Shown: positions 9,659 to 18,531 of the stretch, in pieces
Position numbering within the stretch: position 1 is the first letter of the stretch
Layout: every line of letters begins with the position of its first letter
Assembly: GCF_003337555.1 (NCBI RefSeq)
Contig: NZ_QPJK01000013.1
Location: 1-64,000 of the forward strand
Reading direction: 5' to 3'
DNA: 64,000 nucleotides
From: Pseudorhodoferax soli
GTDB lineage: Bacteria; Pseudomonadota; Gammaproteobacteria; Burkholderiales; Burkholderiaceae_C
The notes under the pieces: generated by a model
The model's input: only the letters and a program-made list of their open reading frames with translations
Told to the model about the DNA's origin: nothing
The model's database searches: none
Position numbers and translations under genes: made by a program

Positions 9659-10330
9659 TCAAGGCCTCAGCCGGTCTAGAAACACGGTGGTCTCGGCTTT
9701 GAAGCTGGGCGACGAGCGCTGCATGTGCGTCAAGGCATAGTCCAGGCTCACGTCGCCCGCGACCTGCAGGAAGTCCTCAGGCGGGGCGCAGCTTCCTTCC
9801 TCGCACGGTTTTGGCCGAGTGCCATCCCGCACAAGCACGAAACTTGGCACGCGCGTGATGGCGAAGCGATCGAAGGCAGGTGGGTCGACCTGCACGCCGA
9901 CAGGGCGGTTGCCAATCAGCTCCTGAAGCTGAGTGACGGTCTTGCGCAGCGAGCCCTCGGCGAAGCCGCGCAGCACGACGCTGGCACCGGCACGCGTGGC
10001 CTGGTCCAGCAAGCGCTCCAGTGTGAGGCGAGGCATCGCGAGGCTGACGAAGATGATAAGTCCGGGGCCGCGCTGCTGAGCTGGCGGTGAGCTGTGCTCC
10101 TGCGACTGGGAGGCGTAGCCGCGCGCAATCGCCTCAAGATCGAAGGATGGCTTGACGAGCGGCTGGGGCAGGGCGTCGATGCGCGGCCCCGAGGTTGACG
10201 CCCCCGCTAACGTGGTCTGCGGCCAAGCCAGAGCCGACGCCGACAGCAGGGCGGCTGCAACGAACAGCGCGATAGGCCATGGCCTCGTGTTCGCACCGAC
10301 GGAAGGGGCGGTTTGCTCAGTAGCCAACAC
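9659..10330 (-). CDS. trbC: Type-F pilin assembly protein TrbC
   Basis: About 223 residues, periplasmic. A signal peptide is visible (PWPIALFVAAALLSASALAWP). The core LIIFVSLAMPRLTLERLLDQ and the downstream GVQVDPPAFDRFAITRVPSF match the TrbC family, which has a thioredoxin-like shape but lacks a CxxC. TrbC is needed for pilus assembly. The frame is open to an ATG at 10399, but that would bury 83 bases in traU. I prefer the GTG at 10330, which overlaps the traU end by 14 bases. The alternative start is a TTG three bases later. Confidence 0.88.
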   Translation of the reverse strand: MLATEQTAPSVGANTRPWPIALFVAAALLSASALAWPQTTLAGASTSGPRIDALPQPLVKPSFDLEAIARGYASQSQEHSSPPAQQRGPGLIIFVSLAMPRLTLERLLDQATRAGASVVLRGFAEGSLRKTVTQLQELIGNRPVGVQVDPPAFDRFAITRVPSFVLVRDGTRPKPCEEGSCAPPEDFLQVAGDVSLDYALTHMQRSSPSFKAETTVFLDRLRP

Positions 10331-11345
10331 AGCAGTTCCTCTTGCGAAACAGCATGAAGCCGAAGTCCTCTCCCTGGACGGGATACTCCTTGCCGGCACC
10401 CCAGATGGCGGTGGTGCGGCCGAAGGGCTGGCAGCAGCGGCCAGCCTCCTTGGTGGTGTTGGGGATCGGATAGGTCAGCTGGGTCTTGTATGCTGTCTTG
10501 TCCATCACTGGCGCGAAGTAGGGACCGCACAGGCCAGCTTGGCCGTGCCAGCCCCAGGCGATCAGCTCACGATGCATCTTGGCCGCCAAGCGCTGGGCGA
10601 TCAGCGTCGCCGTACGCACACCGCCCATGTGGTACGGCACGCGCCCGTTCAACGGGTAGACGCTTCCTTGGCAACCTGCGCACCAGAACAGCTCTCGGAT
10701 CCCGAACCCGACGGATGCAGCCACGCAGTCGGCAGCGCAGGAGCCAACCGCCACCGAGTTGGCAAACAGCATGGCGTCCGGGTGCAGGATGAGGCTCAGC
10801 TCATCGTCGGCCCACAGCGGATCCACCTCCGTCAGATAGGCAAGGTCGAAGGAGCCCTGTTCCAGGCACGGAAAGTCCGTGACCACTGCCAGGTAGTGCA
10901 GGATGGGGTTCGTGTACCAGTGCGCCTGGTAGAAGCTGCCACCGTCGCCATCGCCCTCCGAGCGCGTAAACCGGGCTGCCTCGGGTGCCGGCAGCCCGGG
11001 GTTCAGATCGATGCCGCCAAGGGCGCTCAAGCAGAACGGCTTGCGCACCACCTCCACGTGGCGCGCCGGCTCCCAGAAGCCCACCGACAGGCCGATCACA
11101 GGGTTGGCGCCGCAGGAGCACACCGGGTTGGACGGGTTGTCCAGGTCTTCCTGATCGCCAAGGTTGCCAATGCGCGTGCTGCCGATGCTGATAGGAAGGA
11201 TGCAGCTCCAGCAGATGTCGGTGATCGGGTTGGGGAATCGGCCAGTGCATGTGGTTGCCGTGGCGGCGCTTGCGGTGCTGCCGGCGAGCATCAGGACGAT
11301 GACTGCAGCCGCTTGGAGAAGCCGGCGGCCGAGAGTGCGTTTCAT
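10317..11345 (-). CDS. traU: Conjugal transfer pilus assembly protein TraU
   Basis: A 342-residue secreted protein with a signal peptide (LLQAAAVIVLMLAGSTASA) and the highly conserved TraU sequence CTGRFPNPITDICWSCILP right after it. It is cysteine-rich throughout, ending in KRNCCVGY, as in F TraU. TraU is periplasmic and needed mostly for DNA transfer after pilus formation. Start and stop overlap traW and trbC, so these genes are translationally coupled. Length agrees with the family (about 330 residues). Confidence 0.95.
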   Translation of the reverse strand: MKRTLGRRLLQAAAVIVLMLAGSTASAATATTCTGRFPNPITDICWSCILPISIGSTRIGNLGDQEDLDNPSNPVCSCGANPVIGLSVGFWEPARHVEVVRKPFCLSALGGIDLNPGLPAPEAARFTRSEGDGDGGSFYQAHWYTNPILHYLAVVTDFPCLEQGSFDLAYLTEVDPLWADDELSLILHPDAMLFANSVAVGSCAADCVAASVGFGIRELFWCAGCQGSVYPLNGRVPYHMGGVRTATLIAQRLAAKMHRELIAWGWHGQAGLCGPYFAPVMDKTAYKTQLTYPIPNTTKEAGRCCQPFGRTTAIWGAGKEYPVQGEDFGFMLFRKRNCCVGY

Positions 11346-11977
11346 GGAAGCACCTCCAGCTCGTCGATGCGCAGTCGACGGCCGTCCTGGGACACCAAGG
11401 CCGGCACCTGGGCGATGCCAAGGCGCCGGGTCAGCAAGCCAAGTTGGTCGTAGTAGACGGGCACCTGCCAGCGCTGCATGAGGTCCAAGTACGAGCCTCC
11501 CGTCAGGATCGGCTTGTATCCGTCCGGCGACTGGACGATGAGCTGGTGCGCTTGAAGGACCTGGCGCGGGTCGCGGCCGTCGAAGAACAGAAGCTGACGC
11601 GACAGCGCAACCACATCCAGCGGATTGGCTCGCGTGCCTGCTGGGTACAGCAGTTCCCCACTTGGGCCGAGAATGTTCTGCGTGAGTTCGATGCCTGGGT
11701 CGACGTGGAAGCTGCGCGGTGCAGTCGTTGTGCGCACCCCGTCCACTGCAGCCGGCTCGCGCACGGCCCGCTCGCCCTTCGTACGGCTTAGCTGCTCCAG
11801 ACGGGCAAGCTCTCCGGACTGCTGCTTCTGACGCAGACGCCCCTCGATCATCTGGAGCAAGTGCGGTTCGGCAATGGGGTAGGTCGGACCGACTACACCG
11901 AGGTCGGCGCCAGCGCAGGGGAGCGCCATCAAGAGCACCAGGCGCCAGGGTGAGCGCGCGGGCAGTCCTGTCCTCAT
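11342..11977 (-). CDS. traW: Conjugal transfer protein TraW
   Basis: A 211-residue periplasmic protein. I start it at the ATG at 11977, which overlaps the stop of the upstream gene as ATGA. An alternative ATG seven codons further out exists. After a signal peptide (SPWRLVLLMALPCAGA) comes the TraW hallmark DLGVVGPTYPIAEPHLLQMI. The C-terminal half has a TrbC-like thioredoxin-shaped part (LLFFDGRDPRQVLQAH, GIAQVPALVSQDGRRLRI). TraW cooperates with TrbC and TraU in pilus assembly. Its stop overlaps the traU start. Confidence 0.93.
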   Translation of the reverse strand: MRTGLPARSPWRLVLLMALPCAGADLGVVGPTYPIAEPHLLQMIEGRLRQKQQSGELARLEQLSRTKGERAVREPAAVDGVRTTTAPRSFHVDPGIELTQNILGPSGELLYPAGTRANPLDVVALSRQLLFFDGRDPRQVLQAHQLIVQSPDGYKPILTGGSYLDLMQRWQVPVYYDQLGLLTRRLGIAQVPALVSQDGRRLRIDELEVLP

Positions 11978-12348
11978 GGCACCAACTTTGCCGAGCATGG
12001 AATCTGCGCGACCAGCTGCTTGCGTGCTGCAGCGTCCTGCGACGCTTCCGCTCGGATCAGGCCCATCAGCACAGGATCACCGCCACTGCGGGCCATGATC
12101 TGGCGCAACGCACCCGCATCCATCTCGTAGCCGCAGCGCAGGCGTACAGCAGCAATGTAGGTGCGCGCGGCAGACTGTGCTGCCGGGGCGATCTGTCCCA
12201 GGAGCGCGAGATAGTCAGAAAGCGGTGGGTCCTGCGACGGCGCCACCGGCGATGCAAGCTGGCCGTAAGCGGGGCTGGTTTGCGCGAATGCGGGGCCTGA
12301 GGTCCAGGCTGCGATCAGCAGGATGAGATGTACGCGAGGGCTATTCAT
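11974..12348 (-). CDS. Hypothetical exported tra-operon protein
   Basis: A 124-residue protein starting at the ATG at 12348, right after the peptidase gene. It has an N-terminal signal peptide (VHLILLIAAWTSGPAFA) and then a Pro/Ser-rich linker and a helical domain. Two cysteines (RLRCGYEMD and QIPCSAKLVP) may form a disulfide. The conserved-looking block is GYEMDAGALRQIMARSGGDP. I do not recognise a named family. Its coupling to traW (ATGA) and its export signal suggest a periplasmic accessory factor of the transfer channel. Confidence 0.7.
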   Translation of the reverse strand: MNSPRVHLILLIAAWTSGPAFAQTSPAYGQLASPVAPSQDPPLSDYLALLGQIAPAAQSAARTYIAAVRLRCGYEMDAGALRQIMARSGGDPVLMGLIRAEASQDAAARKQLVAQIPCSAKLVP

Positions 12349-12358
12349 GGCTTGGACC

Positions 12359-12940
12359 TCAGAACAGGGGGACGACAATGCCCAGGACCTGACCGGAGCG
12401 GACCAGGCCGCTGTCGCTGTACCGCGAGTCGAAGCTGTCCGCGGCTGTGCCTTGCACGTAGAAGTGATCAGGAGGAATGACGAGGGACCCGATCGGCGCG
12501 AGCGGATGGCGATCGAAGGCGTGGGACTTGGCCAACCCCACAGCCTCTCCATTGACGTGCACCATGCGGCCCTGAACCGTGACTACATCCCCAGGCAGCC
12601 CCCGGACGCGTTTGAAGAACGGCTGCCCGCGCAAGCCTGGGTAACGCGTCTGGCCAGGGCCGTCGAAGCGAAAGACGATGAAGTCTCCGCGCTGCGGCGC
12701 TGCCGCGCCGCCTTGCATCCAAGCGACGTGGTACGGCAGGCTCGGCGTCCAGTTGAACAGCAGGGGGAACCTTGGGGTGGAGTCGATGAAGAGCCTTGCG
12801 TATGCGAAGGCCCAGATCGCGAAGACAGGCGCGTACAGGTACCAGCGCAGGCGCATGTGAGACAGGAGGCCGGGGAGGTCGGTCCTGGCAAGCCGTTGCG
12901 TCCGTTTCCCAGCTACTGATCGGTGTGCATCCGAGTTCAC
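12359..12940 (-). CDS. S26-family signal peptidase of conjugation systems (TraF/TrhF-like)
   Basis: A 193-residue inner-membrane peptidase. One membrane segment (RWYLYAPVFAIWAFAYARLF) is followed by the S26 catalytic serine context NWTPSLPYHVAW and, 40 residues on, the catalytic lysine context FFKRVRGLPGD. Further family motifs are GDFIVFRF and FYVQG. Such peptidases mature the conjugative pilin or other exported tra proteins (RP4 TraF, R27 TrhF). I prefer the GTG at 12940, which has AGGTAGG seven bases upstream and overlaps the trbI stop. A longer frame to 13033 would overlap trbI further. Confidence 0.88.
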   Translation of the reverse strand: MNSDAHRSVAGKRTQRLARTDLPGLLSHMRLRWYLYAPVFAIWAFAYARLFIDSTPRFPLLFNWTPSLPYHVAWMQGGAAAPQRGDFIVFRFDGPGQTRYPGLRGQPFFKRVRGLPGDVVTVQGRMVHVNGEAVGLAKSHAFDRHPLAPIGSLVIPPDHFYVQGTAADSFDSRYSDSGLVRSGQVLGIVVPLF

Positions 12941-13302
12941 GGCAAACCTACCTTTCTGCGCAGCGCTGGTGTGAGATCGCGCGTGCGTGGACCTCCAATG
13001 ACCGCGGACTGGACGACCACCAGGCAGCGGCATTCGTGCGGAAGCTCGTCCAGAGCTGCTGGTAGCTGCTGGGCGAAGATGTGTGCCAGTGCGAGCGCCC
13101 GCTGACGGTCCTCCTCGCCGCTGCTGGCGGTAAGCAGTTGCGTGAACTGGGCCTCCTTTGCCCGGTAGACCTCTGCGAGATCCACGGTCCCGATGGAAAG
13201 AGCTGGGCGCAGAACCTGACGGTCGTACGTAGCGAGGAAGCCAGCAGACACGATAGCCGCCACCAGGAGGTTGAGCGCGAGGTGCGAGATAGGAATCTGC
13301 AT
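12937..13302 (-). CDS. trbI: Type-F conjugative transfer protein TrbI
   Basis: About 121 residues, with a single N-terminal membrane segment (ISHLALNLLVAAIVSAGFLAT) followed by YDRQVLRPALSIGTVDLAEVY, the pattern of F-type TrbI, and a helical periplasmic domain. TrbI influences pilus retraction and length. I chose the ATG at 13302. A TTG two codons upstream is also possible. It is the first gene of the distal tra block: upstream lies not traC, its usual partner, but about 12.7 kb of accessory DNA. Confidence 0.82.
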   Translation of the reverse strand: MQIPISHLALNLLVAAIVSAGFLATYDRQVLRPALSIGTVDLAEVYRAKEAQFTQLLTASSGEEDRQRALALAHIFAQQLPAALDELPHECRCLVVVQSAVIGGPRTRDLTPALRRKVGLP

Positions 13303-14106
13303 GCGCAAGCGCTGGCTACCGAGAGCCCCAGTGCGAGCTTGATGAGCTGCCTATCCGAACGCCTGGCAATGGCGCTCGCTCAACGCTCGTTGGGCTCGTC
13401 CCGAGGTGCCGGATCGAGCCACGTCTGCCCGAGGTGCTCGCAAGGCCAGTCGGGCACTGCGCGTTGGAGCCACGGACGCTGCGCTGTTGCGTCAATGGGG
13501 TGGGCTTGCTCCGCATGGATCCATCCTCTCGGTGGTTGCGACGCCCGGAGCGCCGCGGTTTGAGATGGGATCGAGCGTAGGAGTCAGCCGCGAGTTGGTC
13601 GACTCGCAATGGGCAACGTAGGAGGGGCGTTTCGCGTTCAGTTGCCCAGGCCGCTCGTGTGTCGGCCGCTACCCGAGCCTCCTTTCCTGGCCACCCGGAG
13701 CTGCTAGCGCTTGTTGCCAGGCTCGGATTCCGGTTGCTCGGAAACAGAACCAGCATGGAAAGCGAAGGTTGCGTCGTCAGTGCAAGGTGCTGAAGGCGTG
13801 ACGAGAGCGTCCCGAAGGTGAACGTCCCGAGACGCGTACGAGCGGCCGCGGGTCAGTGTTGCGATTCGCCAAGAGCAAAGGCCACTTCCAGGGGCCCCGA
13901 CTCTTGTGGGACGCCTGTCGTGGCGCTAGTGGCGGCAAAGCCTGGGCGCCGGGGACGCGCCGTTGATGTGCCTGTTGCGACCCCAAACTGGAAGAAGTCG
14001 CCGCCCTTGTGCGGCCGCAACCCGTGCGAACGGAGCCTGCGCCCTCAGCCGGACCATCGAATCGGCGCGCTACATTTGATGCCAGTGCGTCAAACGGGAG
14101 TGGAAT
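13303..14106. other. Non-coding spacer at the trbI edge of the accessory island
   Basis: No convincing gene here. Minus-strand frames across it have arginine/serine-rich, low-complexity products and lie antisense to the fusion gene's start. The stretch probably holds the left boundary of the inserted island, the promoter of the rightward fusion gene, and a promoter needed for the trbI-to-traG block now cut off from traC. I could not identify clear promoter boxes or repeats marking the boundary. Confidence 0.4.
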
Positions 14107-15987
14107 GTGCGGGGTGCTTGGTTGAGGCAGACAGATGGCCCGATGGCGGTCGTCTTCATCCACGGGATCTTGTCCAACGGTGAAAATGCCTGGGTAGGCG
14201 CCGAGGGCGATTCCTGGCCACAGCTCCTGCATGCGGAGTCCGCCCTCTCGCACGCCTCCATCTACGTCTACACCTATCACACGGATCTCTTTTCGGGCAA
14301 CTACACCATCAGCGACGCCGTTGATGACTTGAAGGAACGCTTTCGGCTGGACGCGGTCCACCGCTACAAGCAGATCTTGTTTGTCTGCCACAGCATGGGC
14401 GGGATCGTCGCTCGAAAGTTCTTGGTGTCCCGGGAGGCCGACTTCAGCGAGCCGGACAGAACGATAGGCTTTTTCCTGGTCGCTTCGCCCTCCCTCGGAT
14501 CGACGTACGCGAACTGGCTTGGTCTGCTCGGGGATGCTCTCGGCCAATCGCAGGCCAAGGTGCTCAAATTCTCTCAAAGCAACCAGTGGCTGAACGACCT
14601 GGACCGGGAGTTCATGAACTTGAAGGAGTCCGGCCGGCTCCGAATCGTTGGCAAAGAACTGGTCGAGCAGCATTTCAACAGGAAGGCTCGATTCCCTTTC
14701 GTGAAGGCCATCGTCCAGCCAATCAGTGGCGCTCGCTACTTTGGCGAACAGTTCAAGGTCTCCGAGTCAGACCACTTTTCGATCGCCAAGCCCGGGCACC
14801 GCAGCGCGATTCAGCACAGGCAGCTATGCGACTTCGCCTCAAGAATGCTGGGAATACGTTCCGCCGACCTGATCGGAGGGGGGAACCAACCAGCGCTTCT
14901 CACTAGGACCTCGCTGGCAAGCACCAACGACGAATCCCAGCGGCTGATCGACAGCGGCCATCGACTGCCCTTCATCCTCCACGCGTGGAACCAGGTAAAC
15001 GGCAAGGGGAAGTTGGGTCGCACCTGGCAGGGCGGCGCAGGCGTGATGACGGCCACCTGGAACTATGGATTCAGCCTCGATCGCTCCGAGTTTGAAGCTC
15101 TCGGCCTGCTCCACATCGCCACCGCTCTCGCCGTGCGCGATGCGATCGTCGAGCTGAACCCAGCGCTGACGGATGTGCAGCTGAAGTGGCCCAACGACGT
15201 GCTGATTGCCGGGAAGAAGGTGGCGGGCATCCTGATCGAGATCCGCAGGGACGTTGGAGGCAAGGCTGCGTCCATTGGTATCGGGATGAACGTATGCCGC
15301 GTTCCCCAGGTAAAGGACCAGCGCGACAACGTGCTGCCGCCAGCCAGCGTCTTCAACGACTTTGCCGACGACCGGGCACGGGAGCTTCACGTCGAGAAGG
15401 CGGTCGAAGCGATCACGCCCCACCTTGAGCGACGCATCAAGATGCTTATCGACAGCAGAGGCCTCGGTGCGCAGCGGACAGAGTATGAGGCGCTTGACTA
15501 CTCCATGGGTCGCGTCGTGAAGCTCCTCTCAGCGAAGGGAGAGACGACCGCGAAGGGGTACAACCGGGGCATCACGGCGCAGGGCCAGTTGGTCCTTGAG
15601 TTCGCAGGAGGCACCCGGCGTGAGTACCATTCCGGCGAAGTGACCTCCCTTCGTGCGGAAGACTCGCCAGATCCGGACGAGCCTCCTCAGGTGAAGTCTT
15701 CGCCGGTCAAGGCCATCGGCGGAAAGCAGTACTTTCAGATCAAAAGCCCCATGGTCGGCACCTTCTATAGGGCTGAAGGTCCGGAGAGTCCCCCGCTAGT
15801 GCAGGTTGGGTCGCATGTCAAAGTGGGCCAAAAGATCTGCTTGATCTCAGCCATGAAGATCATGAACGTGATCGAGTCGGACGTTGAAGGCATCGTCGAG
15901 GCCTGTTTGGTCCAGAATGGACAAGCCATCGAGTTTGAGCAGCCCCTGTTCACGGTGCAGCTGACGAGCGCTACAGCCGTCGCGTAG
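14107..15987 (+). CDS. Fusion: alpha/beta serine hydrolase + BirA-like biotin ligase + biotinyl carrier domain
   Basis: A 626-residue three-domain protein. Residues 13-250: an alpha/beta hydrolase like SERAC1/DUF676 lipases, with VVFIHGILSNGE, nucleophile Ser96 in CHSMGG and probable catalytic His223 in the SDHFSIAKP motif. Residues 265-518: a biotin-protein ligase catalytic core and C-terminal cap with all key motifs: STN (272-274), biotin loop NGKGKLGRTW, LKWPNDV with Lys360, KVAGILIE, GIGMNV. There is no N-terminal repressor HTH. Residues 543-620: a biotin carboxyl carrier domain, PMVGTFYRA and ISAMKIMN, with Lys584 as predicted biotinylation site. Start GTG at 14107 has GGGAG upstream; an ATG at 14143 is the alternative. 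No acetyl-CoA carboxylase genes are nearby. The location in a defence-type island suggests, but does not prove, an immune role. Confidence 0.9.
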   Translation: MRGAWLRQTDGPMAVVFIHGILSNGENAWVGAEGDSWPQLLHAESALSHASIYVYTYHTDLFSGNYTISDAVDDLKERFRLDAVHRYKQILFVCHSMGGIVARKFLVSREADFSEPDRTIGFFLVASPSLGSTYANWLGLLGDALGQSQAKVLKFSQSNQWLNDLDREFMNLKESGRLRIVGKELVEQHFNRKARFPFVKAIVQPISGARYFGEQFKVSESDHFSIAKPGHRSAIQHRQLCDFASRMLGIRSADLIGGGNQPALLTRTSLASTNDESQRLIDSGHRLPFILHAWNQVNGKGKLGRTWQGGAGVMTATWNYGFSLDRSEFEALGLLHIATALAVRDAIVELNPALTDVQLKWPNDVLIAGKKVAGILIEIRRDVGGKAASIGIGMNVCRVPQVKDQRDNVLPPASVFNDFADDRARELHVEKAVEAITPHLERRIKMLIDSRGLGAQRTEYEALDYSMGRVVKLLSAKGETTAKGYNRGITAQGQLVLEFAGGTRREYHSGEVTSLRAEDSPDPDEPPQVKSSPVKAIGGKQYFQIKSPMVGTFYRAEGPESPPLVQVGSHVKVGQKICLISAMKIMNVIESDVEGIVEACLVQNGQAIEFEQPLFTVQLTSATAVA

Positions 15988-16360
15988 CCCATACGGGATA
16001 TCGACTAAATCCATCCGGGGCTTACCAGCGGCCTTTCTCAGCAGAGCTCGCAAGCATGAACGTGTGCCTCGGGCTTTTTAGAAGGGAAGCTTCCGCTCAC
16101 CAGCGGCGATCTCTGGTCGATCGCTGCCGCTCGGGAAAAATTGGCAGAGCGAATCGAGCGGCAAGGCGCAGGTCGCCATCCCATCCCATCCGATCCGTGC
16201 ACGTGCAGAGCCCGAGCTGTCGACAAAGCTGCTGCACTACCGCCTCGTGTGTCCGTGCGTTGTTGGTGGTTATCGAATCCTGCCCTCGTAAGTCGGCTCG
16301 AGACGATAGCCATCACAGGTGCGCGAGCTTGAAATTTTCGAGGCTAGCGCGACTTGCCGG
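15988..16360. other. Intergenic region between convergent genes
   Basis: The fusion gene and the oxidoreductase gene converge on this 373-base stretch. No frame here looks like a gene: the minus-strand frame at 16038-16316 has a composition unlike its neighbours. A short palindrome GGAAGCTTCC lies near 16084. I see no strong GC-rich hairpin followed by a T run, so terminators are not clear. Confidence 0.4.
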
Positions 16361-17785
16361 TCACGGCAGGTGAAAGGGAATGATCTGTGGCTTCAGCCGG
16401 TCAAACGTCCGCGGACCATACGTCAAAGGGTCGATGCCGTGCCGGATCACCAAGCCGTCGTACTGGCCTGACGTTGTCTGCGCCGCTGGCCAAGCATGAA
16501 TGGCACTCGCATCGTCGGCGCAGGTGACGCCTTGGGCGAGATGTGCCTCGTGCGCATGTCCCCAGCAGCCGGCGCTGCAAGAGTGGGCGAGGGGAGCAGT
16601 ACTCTTGAGCGCGACGTTGGCGAGTATGGGATCGAAGCCCTTGCTTTGGAAGTACTTGATCGCGATCAGCGCGCCGGTGCGATTGAGGGCATAGCACCAG
16701 TGGAAGTGGTCACATCTCAGCGCGAGTTGGACACTTCCGAAATTGCGACGCGAGATCTTTGCGTCGAACCAGCGCTGAACGGCTTGCCACTGGGGAGAAC
16801 CAAAGAGCGCTTCAACCGCCTCATGGTGCCTCGTATGCAAGCGCCGCAGGAGGATGCACTCGTCAAGGGGGGATGGAGAGAAGCCGCGAGCCCGGACAGC
16901 GTGGTCCTCCCAATGCCATAGCCCCAGCATCTGCTCCTTCCAGGGAGTCAGGGCCGTCGTGCTGTTCCACACGGCGTCAAGGACGTCTCCCACAGCACGC
17001 ACACCGACGCTCAGCCGCACGAAGTCCTGGAGTGCACCATCGCCGCTTCCAGAAACCAGGACACCGTGCCTGTTGGTGGCAATGCCCATCGTTGCGGACT
17101 CGAACTGGTCGTCGGCCCAGAAGTCCACGCCCCTGAACTTTGTTCCTGGATTCGATGCGTCAGGCACCGCCGAGTCTTCCGTGCCGAATCCGGCCGCGAG
17201 GATCAAGACATCGGCATCGATGGGGCTTGTCGTCGCAGTCTTCGCATCGTGGAGATCGATTACCACGCCTGTGGGCGCTACGGTCCAGGCCAACGCCTCA
17301 GTGTGAAAAAGCACGGTCACGCCCTTACCCAGTACGGGGCTTGCTCGGCTCTCGAAGTTCGAGGCCCAGTCTTCGGCCACTGCGGCTCGCAAAACGGGGA
17401 AGGTGGCCGCGACCGCAGTGAACCGCCGAGGGTTCTCGTCGATCGGCCATGCCTGCTCTCGCCAATGGGATGCGGGCCAGTCGTACTGCACGGGGTCCAG
17501 CCAGCGCGACTGCGAGCGGCTCTGCAGCGGCATAACCGTACCCGCGCGCTCCACCAGCGTCACGTGCTGAACGCCAAGGCGAGCGGCCGCGACCGCTGCG
17601 GTGAGCCCTGCAGCGCCTGCGCCAATAACCACCAGCCGTGTGGACTTTGCAAGCTCCGAGGTCGCGACGAGGTGCTCGACCAGATAGGTCGCTCGGACCA
17701 CCTGATCCCGGATGCTGACCGGTGAGAACTGACCTAGACGGTAGACGCGATCTTCAAGCCGGAAGTCGGCAAGTGCCCGGCTCAC
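16361..17785 (-). CDS. FAD/NAD(P)-binding oxidoreductase-like protein
   Basis: A 474-residue protein with a Rossmann dinucleotide-binding site near residues 50-80 (RLVVIGAGAAGLTAAVAAA, then TLVERAG) and a second flavoprotein motif, DVLILAAGFGTED, near residue 200. A third glycine-rich stretch, GVLVSGSGDGALQDF, follows. These features point to a class-A flavin oxidoreductase fold. The substrate is unknown. The C-terminal third is rich in Trp, His and Cys and has no known domain I recognise. It is encoded 12 bases after the 163-residue gene at 17798-18289, probably in one operon. Its island location and unusual tail raise the possibility of a defence effector (inference). Confidence 0.75.
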   Translation of the reverse strand: MSRALADFRLEDRVYRLGQFSPVSIRDQVVRATYLVEHLVATSELAKSTRLVVIGAGAAGLTAAVAAARLGVQHVTLVERAGTVMPLQSRSQSRWLDPVQYDWPASHWREQAWPIDENPRRFTAVAATFPVLRAAVAEDWASNFESRASPVLGKGVTVLFHTEALAWTVAPTGVVIDLHDAKTATTSPIDADVLILAAGFGTEDSAVPDASNPGTKFRGVDFWADDQFESATMGIATNRHGVLVSGSGDGALQDFVRLSVGVRAVGDVLDAVWNSTTALTPWKEQMLGLWHWEDHAVRARGFSPSPLDECILLRRLHTRHHEAVEALFGSPQWQAVQRWFDAKISRRNFGSVQLALRCDHFHWCYALNRTGALIAIKYFQSKGFDPILANVALKSTAPLAHSCSAGCWGHAHEAHLAQGVTCADDASAIHAWPAAQTTSGQYDGLVIRHGIDPLTYGPRTFDRLKPQIIPFHLP

Positions 17786-17797
17786 GCGGCAGTTCCA

Positions 17798-18289
17798 TCA
17801 TCGAACGCCGTCGTCCTCCGGGTTGCCGTACATGGCTCGCAGATACTCGCGTCGTTCTTCATCGGTCAACACCGTTGTTGTGCTTGGTTGTGTGTCTCGT
17901 GGCAGCGGGGACAGCTGACCGGTCTGCGGCATGCCGGTCAGCCCTTCTTGGCTCTGACGCCAGGCCTCTTGCGTTGCCCGCGCCAATTCGTCCCAAGTCC
18001 AACCCTCACCGGCAAACCGGCTGGATACTGAAAGCAGGGGAATGCTTCGCGTGTGGATGAGCTTCCACGTCTCCGCGTCTGGCGAGTCCTGGCGCGCATG
18101 CTTCAGAAACACAGGAACATCACCACGACCACGTGCGCTCTCCGCCTCCAGGAGCGCCTTTGCATATCCAGCCTTCCAGGTAAGGATCACGACATTTTGT
18201 CGCTGGCGCGGCGGAGGTTGAGGCGGGCGTGTACCGCTCCTGACCAGGAACCCATTAGAGTGCAAGTGCATGCTGCCCGCCATCCTCAC
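17798..18289 (-). CDS. Hypothetical protein paired with the oxidoreductase
   Basis: Up to 163 residues. The first codon in the frame is a GTG at 18289, with ATGs two and six codons in, so the true start is uncertain. It contains NVVILTWKAGYAKALLEAESARG followed by DVPVFLKHARQDSPDAETWK, an alpha/beta-looking layout, and a charged C-terminus (LTDEERREYLRAMYGNPEDD). No family recognised. It immediately precedes the oxidoreductase gene on the same strand. The upstream stretch 18290-18517 is open in another frame, so the protein could be the end of a longer gene broken by a frameshift. Confidence 0.55.
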   Translation of the reverse strand: MRMAGSMHLHSNGFLVRSGTRPPQPPPRQRQNVVILTWKAGYAKALLEAESARGRGDVPVFLKHARQDSPDAETWKLIHTRSIPLLSVSSRFAGEGWTWDELARATQEAWRQSQEGLTGMPQTGQLSPLPRDTQPSTTTVLTDEERREYLRAMYGNPEDDGVR

Positions 18290-18531
18290 ATCTTACGCTG
18301 ACGCGGGCAGCGAATCATCCGCAGAAGTGAGGGCTGTTGCCGGGCTTCTACAGCCACTTCGGTGGAACACGTCAAGTCCGTGCGGGCGAGGGTTCGCGCT
18401 GCCGCCCATGTCGAAGATGACGACTGTGGCGTGTCGACGCGCCTCGCAGGCCAGCTGCTGGGGAAACTTGGGTGGCAAGAGCCACTGGTCGCTGAGTTCC
18501 ACGTCGCCGACAGGCACTAGGCTTCGTTATG

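Noticed and set aside
13777-14673. Long minus-strand frame of 298 codons
   Set aside because: It runs antisense to the hydrolase domain of the fusion gene, which has clear family motifs; the antisense product has none.
18293-18517. Minus-strand frame of 74 codons with a GTG start next to the LexA box
   Set aside because: It looks partly protein-like (LSDQWLLPPKFPQQLAC) and could be the broken 5' part of the 163-residue gene, but it has no ribosome site or family match, so I did not list it as a gene.
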